Positions 33,000 through 40,236 of a stretch of 40,236 bases of DNA are shown here, piece by piece (the first letter of the stretch is position 1; each line of letters opens with the position of its first letter). The translations under genes were made by a program, and so were the position numbers. The notes beneath the pieces were generated by a model. That model was not told the origin of the DNA and searched no databases. It was given only the letters and a program-made list of their open reading frames with translations. The stretch is from Gryganskiella cystojenkinii. Taxonomy: Eukaryota > Mortierellomycota > Mortierellomycetes > Mortierellales > Mortierellaceae. The stretch spans positions 38,381 to 78,616 of the forward strand of contig JAAAIG010000068.1 in the NCBI GenBank assembly GCA_015852425.1. The letters are read 5' to 3'.

Positions 33000-35900
33000 A
33001 TGACAAGGCCGACACTATCTCAAACTCCTCAACCACCATTATCACCATCACCACAGAGGATTAAGACTTCCAAAGTCATAAAATCCCCTTTCGCGGCAAT
33101 TGCCCTCGCTGCCAAGAAGGCGATCAGCCCTTCAACCAGAACCAATGATCGATCTCTTAGCAATGGTCTTGCTGCCGTCTTTGTTGAATACAGTAACTTG
33201 CCCACTCCCAATGCTGTGGCGGTTCCAGCTGTGGCTCCAAACACCCTGGCCTCAACAGCTAATCCTGCGCTGATTCTCCAACCGGCAGCTCTAAGCCAGA
33301 ACATTTTCCCCAAGAACATCTTCAGGACTGCTATCGACGTGCTACTGCCTGAAATTGGTGATAGGATCGTGAATACCACTCAGCTCGTTGCTTGTGTGGG
33401 TCTTCTTGCCAAATCATCTTTGCCAGTATCCCCATTGTCTACGATTCCCACACTCTCGCTATCCAGCCCGGTTCAACTCGAGTGGCTCCATGCTATGGAG
33501 GAGCATCCTCTCGAGAAAGAGCACCTTGGTTTGTTGATGAACCATATGGTCGGGATATTCATTCAGCACCCATCCAAAGACTCTGAGACAGTCCAAGAAG
33601 TTGTTCTTCTCGGGCCTGTATTGGACAAGGAGCATTATCGCAAGCTACTCAACTGCTTCCTTAGAGAATTGCAAGGGACGACTGTCTTGGAAGTCGGATT
33701 GCTTCGAGGATTGGTCCAATTGGTTCAGGATGCACCCCCATATTGCCTCCAGGCTGATGATCTCACCCAGATTCTACGGATCGTCAGGAGACAGTTGGAG
33801 GATCCTGCTCGTCAAAATGAAGAATACATTGTCCATTTGATGCTTGCCATCACCACTATTCTTGTCATCATGGCTGACCACAAAATCCGAGATCTCAACC
33901 GAGAACAGGAACATGGACCATTGCTCAAGGTTCTCTCAGGGCTGAGAAAACACAAGGACCCTTTCGTCAAGTACCAAGCCGAATACGCATACCAGGCTCT
34001 ATTGTTGGTTCCTGATGATGAGTCTACCCTCCAGGAATTTCGGCGGCATGCACTTGGATTGACTAGTGGTCTTTTGAACATATCAGGGGTCATCAAGTTG
34101 GATTTTGGTGGCATTATAGACAACCTTCCTGTCGTGATTGGAGGTGGAAGGGGAATCTTTGACCTTCTCAAGGAGGCACTCGGACCTGGAAACAAGGATC
34201 CTTGGTACTTGGCTGTCCGCGAGGCAGAGAAAATGGTCCAAGAAGGTCGTCTCTCTGATCTGAACCAGTGGATCTGTGATGCTCCTTGTTCTCAGGATCC
34301 TAAGTTCCAATGGGGAGTCTGCCAACTACTTGGTGAGATTACGATCGATCCATCTTGGGACGAGCTCACAAGGGGACAGGCAATTGGTTTCTTAGGCGAT
34401 ATGTTCAGGATTACCTCAGTATCGAAGCATCAAAAGGGCGTCAAGAGTTGGATCCTGACCATGCTGCACCAGATTTTGAACCTCACGGACTCGACGATCA
34501 TGAGTGAATCAGTCAAGATAAGGGTGCGCCAATTGATCTGTGAACTAGAGAAGGCTAACGAGGCATTTTTATACTCGTATCCCCTGAGAGGTCGTTTGCC
34601 ATTGCCGAGATCATTTGCGCTTTTGAAGGAGGTCAACGACAAGCCCGATATCAATTTGGTTCTGGATAGATTGAGACGTCAACGGTGGGACGGATTCAAC
34701 AAACAAGCAGTCTACATCGAGCCTCTATCAAAACCCAGTTTGCAAGCCACTTCCGACATCATAGTTCCTTTGCGAGAACGTGTTGCCAAGTTCTTAGAGA
34801 GCAAGGGTGAGGTGATGTTGATCCTTGGAGATTCTGGGGCAGGCAAGTCTACTTTCCATCAAAGACTGGAACACAAACTTTGGGAGGAGTATAGGGCTGG
34901 CAAACCAATACCATTGTTCATTGATCTGAAATCCATCGAAAATCCTGACAAGGATATGATCCACCAACACTTGGAGGAATACAAGATATTTTCGAACCTA
35001 CAAATCGATGAATTGAGGCGATCCCAGCAGTTTATTCTCATTTGTGATGGATATGACGAGTGCAGAAACTGGAGCAACATCTCTGCCAACAATCGTTTCA
35101 ACCAACTGCACCAATGGAAAGCCAAGATGGTGATAACTTGCCGAACCCAGTACCTCAATCCAAACTATCGCGGTTATTTCGAGCCTCAGACGCCACCCCC
35201 AAACAGTCGGAGTTGCCCAGAGCTCTTTGAGGAGGCAGTCATTGTTCCCTTCAAGACGGATCAAATTCAAGAGTACATCGACCTGTATACAGCTTCGCCT
35301 GAAACTCAGGAAATCTTTGGGAGTCAGCCAGTCTGGACCAGTAGCCAGTACATGCAACGACTCAAAGGGACCATGAATCTAATGGAACTGATCAAGAATC
35401 CATTCATGCTTCGAATGGTACTAGATACCTTGCCAAGGATTGCCATCTCAACGACCTGTCTGACGCGAGCAGAGATCTATGACGAGTTCGTAGAGCTTCA
35501 CTTTGAGAATGAGCAGCGACGTTTGGTCCAACAGAAATCTGGAGGCAAGATGGAGAGAGATTGTTCGGCTGCCTTTGGTCAGTTGGAGGGTGAAGATTTT
35601 ATTCTTCTTGGCATCGATTTCTCAAAGCGACTCTCAGAGGCGATCTTCAAAGAACTTAACGGTGTCAATTCTGTTGACTATTCAGTCTTTGCAGATGAAG
35701 GTACATGGAAGGACCAATTCTTTGGACCAGATCCAAGGGCGAAACTGTTGAGGGAGTCAAGTCAATTGGTCAGCCGAGCCAAAAATCAGGATTCTGGTCT
35801 GCTTCGGAACAAGAATAGTTTGGTCCGCAAGAGAAACGCTTATGAGTTCAATCATCGGTCCATCCTCGAATATTTTTTCTCTTGTCTGGTCTATGATCCA

Positions 35901-38190
35901 AGAGGAAACCCGTCTCGCCTGAACATCTCGAATTGTCTTGCCTCAGCCTCCCGTCCATCACCTCTGGTGGCCCACCCTCTTGGTCAACAAAATATGACCT
36001 CTGAACAATCAATCATTCAGTTTCTCGCTGAGCGTGTCCAGAATAGTACTGAATTCAAGGATCAGCTCCTTAGTATTGTCCAATTGTCAAGAAAGGATGC
36101 AGCTGTGAGCCCAGCTGCTGCAAATGCCATGTCGATATTAGTGCGAGCAGGGATCATATTCAATGGGGCAGATCTGCGTGGCATTCGGATCCCAGGAGCT
36201 AACCTGTCAGGTGGTCACTTTGATTCCGCTCATATGCAAGACGCAGATCTGAATGGCGTCAACTTTACAAGTGCTTGGTTGCGGCAAGTTGATTTCACCC
36301 GGGCGAGTATGAAAGATGTCTGGTTTGGTGAGAAACCATCTCTAGATGCCAAGAACAGTTCCAGCTGTGCCAGTTCGACTGACGGAAAGTTTTTTGCTCA
36401 AGGTCTTTACACAGGTGTCATCCATGTTTATGATACTACAAACTGGACAATCCGCAATACCTTTGATCAACACTCATCAGGTGTTTCCAGCCTAGCGTTT
36501 TCCAGGGACGGCAACTACCTGGCATCATCTGCATCCAATACAATGCACATTTGGAGATTACAAGGACAAGCAGGCGATCAATCTTGCATTGTTTTGGAGG
36601 ACGTCCAGGGCAAGGGTCACATTACACATGTTGCCATTTCGCCCGATGGCCACCGAGCACTCTCTGTTGATTTGCATGGATATGTTCGAATCTGGGATAT
36701 TGATTCAGGAACCTTGGCCTGGCGTAATTCATATATCAATAATGGAGACCGCGTCTATAGTGCCGCCTGGTCTGCAGATGGTCTCCGAATCGCCCTTGGG
36801 TTCAATAACGGAAAGATCTCCCTCTGGAAGTCAGCTAATGGAGACTTTGACCAAGTCGTGGCTGAAACAAAGTCTCTTGTTAGAAGCATTGCTTTTTCAT
36901 TTGATGGGAAATACCTTGCTGTTTCTAGCAAATATGTGCAGATATGGGCTCTCAGCAAGATCAATGGCCAGATTCATGTGGAACCGTTTATTGTAATAGA
37001 GCAAAGGGCACCTGCCACATTTGTCCAATTCTCTCGAGATGGTCGGCAGTTAGTGTCTTATTCACTTCATGATCATTCGGCAAACGTATGGGACACTCAG
37101 ACAGGCTCTCATCTCAGCACCTTGAATGCAGATTCGCACGTTTCCAGCGTAGCCGTTGTGGATGACCATGAGATTGCTCTGTGTGAGAAGAACCAGATAA
37201 GGTTTTGGAGCCTTCACAAGGAGATCACGCATGTGAATGAGGCAACCCGCACTGGAACCAGTGTTGGCATGCCAAGTAGTAGTAGAGGACACACCAGTGT
37301 CGTTGTTAGTGCTGTGTATTCTCCTGGCGGAGAATTTTTGCTGTCCTACAGTTATGATAAGTCCATTCGTCAATGGAATACCAAGACTGGAGAATCCTGG
37401 GTCATCCTTCAGGATTGTGCGCCTCCTGCACTGGGCAGCAAATATTTGATAAGTGATGAAACAGTGAGGGTAAAAGATTATTTTGCTGGGGGTCCAACTG
37501 CACTTGCTCGGACACAACCTGTCCTCAATGTAGTCTCATCTGGAGATGGGTATCATCGGATTGTCATCACAGATGTGGATAGGCAATTGAGACAATATCA
37601 ACTCCCTCCAAAACAGAGTGCTATTGGCGCATCATCTTTGTCACCTGTGCGTTTATTCGAAATCAGTGGACCCAAAACTGCTAGTTGCGTCATAATCTCA
37701 CCTGACAGCCGTTGGCTTGCCTATGGGGGCAGTAGTGGCGTTTTGAAAGTTCGAGGCCCTTTTTCAAGGTCAAACTACACCAAAGACAAGGAGAGGATCT
37801 TGATAGGTCATACCCGGGATGTTCACCACTTGGCATTTTCACCAACTTGTCTGTCTTCAAGTCGTCATCATCCAGGGCACAGTCCACAGCAGCAGCTTGC
37901 ATCTTCCAGTTTTGATGGCACGATTCGATTCTGGGATCTTGAGAGTGGTCAGTGTACGGATATGTTGACCAGGCGAGCATCAACTCTGGTCTACTCCCCC
38001 TGTGGAGGAATGATTCTGACATGTGATGATGAAAAAGGGCTATTGAAAGTTTGGGATTTAATGGAGAAGAAGGATCGACTTGTTTTGAAAGATGATCAGT
38101 ATGAGATCAATAGTCTTGCATGGTCACCTTGTGGTAGATGGATTCTCTCAGCTGGAAATAATCATTATATCCGACTCTGGAGGATCCAAT

Positions 38191-38226
<36 letters not shown>

Positions 38227-38555
38227 AATCAGAAATGACAGGAACATGTATCGCTATTATTCAAGGTCTTGGAGGGTATGCAACCAGCTTTGATTGGAGT
38301 CCCATCTCACCTATGGAGTTTTTGACGACCGCTACAGATCACTCTGTCTGTGTTTGGAGGATTGTTGAGAGTGAACCTGGGGAGGAGAAGGAGGAGGAAG
38401 TTTGTGTCCAATTGGTTTGGGGATCTATGAAAGAACGATTAGTGGCGTTCAGAGCCAAGTTCTCAGATGCCGTTGATCTTCATGCACTGCAGAGGAGTTT
38501 GTTACAGCAGCATCAAGTCATTGATGAGCCGGCCAAATATCACTATAAGAAGTAA
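33000..38555 (+). CDS. NLR-type STAND protein: Arm-like repeats, NACHT, pentapeptide repeats, WD40 propeller
   Basis: One coding exon gives 1851 residues. Residues about 1-95 are Pro/Ser-rich. Residues 100-590 are a helical Arm-like region with the fungal motif GPVLDKEHYRKLLNCFLREL. The NACHT-type ATPase starts near 595: Walker A GDSGAGKS (610-617), Walker B FILICDGYDEC (678-688), sensor-like KMVITCRTQYL, and the winged-helix end YEFNHRSILEYFFSCLVYDP. Pentapeptide-like repeats follow (about 1056-1110: ADLRGIRIPGANLSG, ADLNGVNFTSAWLRQVDF). From about 1120 to 1815 come a dozen or so WD40 repeats (LAFSRDGNYLASSASNTMHIWR, IRFWDLESGQC). STAND proteins oligomerise on ligand sensing and signal through the N-terminus. 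A role in fungal non-self recognition is inferred. No HET, Goodbye or lipase effector domain is visible. Confidence 0.9.
38190..38226 (+). repeat. (AAC)n microsatellite coding polyAsn inside the WD40 region
   Basis: A pure run of AAC triplets, closed by AAT, encodes about 12 consecutive asparagines in a loop between WD40 blades (after LWRIQY). The pure repeat suggests active length polymorphism. Confidence 0.9.
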
Positions 38556-38568
38556 TAGTCATGATTAA

Positions 38569-38574
38569 AATAAA
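38569..38574 (+). terminator. Polyadenylation signal (AATAAA) of the NLR gene
   Basis: AATAAA lies 14 bp after the NLR stop codon and directly abuts the 36-bp repeat at 38575. It is a consensus match only. Confidence 0.5.
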
Positions 38575-38610
38575 GGTATCATGACCATTTACAGGGATAT
38601 TAGTAGATTA
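38575..38610 (+). repeat. 36-bp direct repeat, copy 1
   Basis: This copy matches 39402-39437 at 34 of 36 positions in the same orientation. The shared core is tgaccatttacagggatatt. It lies in the presumed 3' UTR of the NLR gene. Confidence 0.9.
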
Positions 38611-39006
38611 AAACCGTTGTTTCTTGAGAACAGGAGCCAATAGAGCTATGTTGCACAGTTCACCTGAGAGGTGGATGAGGGCTTTCATTGCATGTAAATA
38701 TCCCCCAGGTAGTAACAGTAGCGTTCCCGACAGGTGGTCAGAGTCGACACCAACTTACTGAGTAACCCAAAAAAATTAAAGCTACTTACTTGCCTGCTGA
38801 GTAAGTTTTTTTTGACCAGTGGCGGCTTACTCGCAATATGACAGTCACATATTGTTTTGGTGGCGCTTTTGTGGTAGGTTTTGCTCCTGAGTTCTGGTCT
38901 GGGACATCTGGTCCTGGTTGGCTAACTTGTTTTCAGACTTTTGTGTTGACGAACTCTTTCCTTTCTCCATTACTCCCCGACTCCTTATTTTCTGGCGACC
39001 CCAACA
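38611..39006. other. Spacer and promoter of the small acidic gene
   Basis: This is 396 bp without a gene. It contains ttactgagtaa (a perfect palindrome around one base, about 38755-38765) and a short hairpin with 7-bp arms ACTTACT/AGTAAGT (about 38786-38808). The sequence before the ATG at 39007 is T/C-rich (actctttcctttctccattactccccgact). Confidence 0.5.
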
Positions 39007-39316
39007 ATGGCAACCCTTCCTCCAACTCCTGAGAGTACCCCTGTCACTGGCCGGAAGCGCAGAATTATTGATGATGATGAACAAGAAGACGACGAGGAAG
39101 ACTGTAAGAGACGATGTCAATAGCCAGTTACACATATATTCGAACACATCAAGTCAGGACTATTATTAACAACTGTTTGACTATTTCGTTTCTTTCATCT
39201 TTGGTCTTGTAGACCGAGACTACTCTTCTCGTCGTGGCAGTGTTGATATCAGTCAAATGTTTGCCGATGACAGCGACGCAGTGAATGAGGACCTCAGCGA
39301 CACCGATGTGGTGTAA
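39007..39316 (+). CDS. Small acidic two-exon protein (66 residues)
   Basis: Exons 39007-39103 and 39213-39316 are joined by a 109-nt intron (donor gtaaga, acceptor cttgtag) that keeps frame. The protein has a Pro/Thr-rich start (MATLPPTPESTPVTG), a basic patch RKRR, an acidic stretch (DDDEQEDDEED), then YRDYSSRRGSVDISQMFADD and a final acidic end. The RKRR patch next to acidic and Ser-rich segments would suit a nuclear, phosphorylated (CK2-like sites) peptide. No family is recognised. It may be a genuine small gene or the remaining end of a larger one. The good splice signals and clean frame favour expression. Confidence 0.6.
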
Positions 39317-39401
39317 CTAGAATAGAAAGGCTATGTTAAAATCGACTCTCTTATATAAACAAAAACTGCTATGCTACAAGAACAACGAAGAAGAATGAAT
39401 T

Positions 39402-39437
39402 GGTATCGTGACCATTTACAGGGATATTAGTAGACTA
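39402..39437 (+). repeat. 36-bp direct repeat, copy 2
   Basis: This is the second copy of 38575-38610, differing by one A/G and one T/C transition. It starts 86 bp after the stop of the small acidic gene. Confidence 0.9.
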
Positions 39438-39539
39438 GAGGTATTTGTTTTTGAATTCATTGTTGTTTTTTTAATTTAATTTCCAAAAGGGCAACCGTCA
39501 TTTTACTTCTGAAGAGGTTGTGGTGTGCTGATATTGAAT

Positions 39540-39720
39540 GATGCATACAACTCTAGTCTGAGTCGCGATGTCGCCAATAAGAAGAGCATACGATGTGACT
39601 GAGTACATGTTGCATATAAGAACATGATGCGACATACCATGTAACTGAGTACCCGATGGAACGGAGTAAACGATGCGACTGAGCACACGAATCGCTCACA
39701 GTGGCATCAAATGCTACCAA
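39540..39720 (+). repeat. Degenerate short tandem repeats around gatgcgactgag
   Basis: The sequence gatg-[ct]-gactgag-[tc]-acac/acatg recurs at about 39591, 39641 and 39673, with intermediate decayed copies (atgtaactgagtacccgatgg). Spacing is about 30-50 bp. It appears to grade into the longer repeats that follow. Confidence 0.6.
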
Positions 39721-39754
39721 AAACGAAGAGACGATCCAATGCGACTGATGCTAC

Positions 39755-40236
39755 AGTGCTGCCCAAGTCACGTTGATGTTTTCAATGAGACAGTTGATTG
39801 ATAGATTGACAATGTTGCTGAGAGGAACGGTTGTCATTCAGTAGCTCTTTGTCTCAGTCACGCTTGTTTCCAATGAGTAGGCGGAGTAACGATGTTTCTT
39901 ACAGGGCCGAATGTCCTTCAGTTATTCATCGTCTGAGTCGCGCCGATGCTTCAGATGAGAGGAGCGATATCGTTCTTCAATGGTTCTTTGATGAGCAGTT
40001 GTCATTCAGTAGCTCTTTGTCTCAGTCACGCTGATGTTTCCGATGAGTAGGTGAAGTGACGATGTTTCCAATGAGTGGACCGTTGTTCTTCAATGGTTCT
40101 TCGTTGTCATGTTGGGAGAGATGATTGTTGCTGTTTCTAATTAGAGGGCTGAATGTCCTTCAGTTATTCATCGTTTGAGTCACGTTGCTGTTTCCGATGA
40201 GAGGAGCGATCGTCCTTCAATGGTTCTTCGTCCGAG
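39755..40236 (+). repeat. Degenerate minisatellite array, continues past window end
   Basis: Units built on 'gtccttcagt(t/g)(a/g)ttc(a)tcgt(c)tgagtcacg...tgatgtttccgatgag(t)agg' recur. Starts at 39831, 39911, 39969, 39999, 40083, 40153 and 40210 give unit lengths of roughly 57-84 bp plus one partial unit. Longer blocks also repeat: the 40-odd bases at 39831 recur at 39999 (168 bp apart), and agggc-gaatgtccttcagttattcatcgt at 39904 recurs at 40147. Open frames across it are shadows of the repeat. Confidence 0.8.

Noticed and set aside
39831..40236. CRISPR-like array
   Set aside because: The units are degenerate along their whole length, with no constant repeat plus unique spacer pattern, and the genome is eukaryotic.

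Overview
The window looks like nuclear DNA of an early-diverging filamentous fungus, most likely a Mortierella-type species. This placement is inferred from protein content. The genes are dense and intron-rich, with short GT-AG introns of about 90-350 bp, long A/T runs, and proteins full of Q, N and S homopolymers. The window also holds an Arm-NACHT-pentapeptide-WD40 STAND protein and an F-box-like relic of a kind I associate with that lineage. I re-spliced the genes by hand. Every multi-exon model for which I give exons closes in frame across its junctions.

Positions 1-24,100 are a conserved housekeeping block. On the minus strand lie a mitochondrial DEAD-box helicase, ADE2 and casein kinase 2 alpha. 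They are followed by a plus-strand His/Pro-rich protein, two minus-strand low-complexity proteins (one with an unresolved 5' end), and a plus-strand OTU deubiquitinase. RBX1 (minus) shares a divergent promoter with a Chs5-Arf1-binding protein (plus). A penta-EF-hand protein (minus) closes the block. Two gene structures stand out: a 7-nt microexon in the penta-EF-hand gene and a GC-AG intron in the ChAPs gene.

Positions 24,100-29,800 hold a 2.4-kb gene-poor stretch and then a 1028-residue septin-like protein. Its nucleotide-binding loop and AKAD-type G4 motif look lost, its DTPG motif is kept, and it has a hydrophobic C-terminal tail.

Positions 29,800-40,236 are accessory. An intronless, bacterial-looking VOC/glyoxalase gene is flanked by two diverged copies of a roughly 150-bp sequence, and the downstream copy leads into a decayed F-box-like gene. 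Next comes the 1851-residue NLR-type protein, encoded in a single coding exon behind a predicted leader intron. A 66-residue two-exon acidic protein follows. Downstream of both of these genes sits a copy of the same 36-bp sequence. The window ends inside a degenerate tandem-repeat array.

The housekeeping genes do not form one pathway. RBX1 and the OTU protein both act on ubiquitin, and ADE2, CK2, ChAPs and the penta-EF-hand protein are general cell functions. The candidate novel biology is in the last 10 kb (fungal NLR, transferred enzyme, repeats) and in the apparent pseudo-GTPase septin relative.
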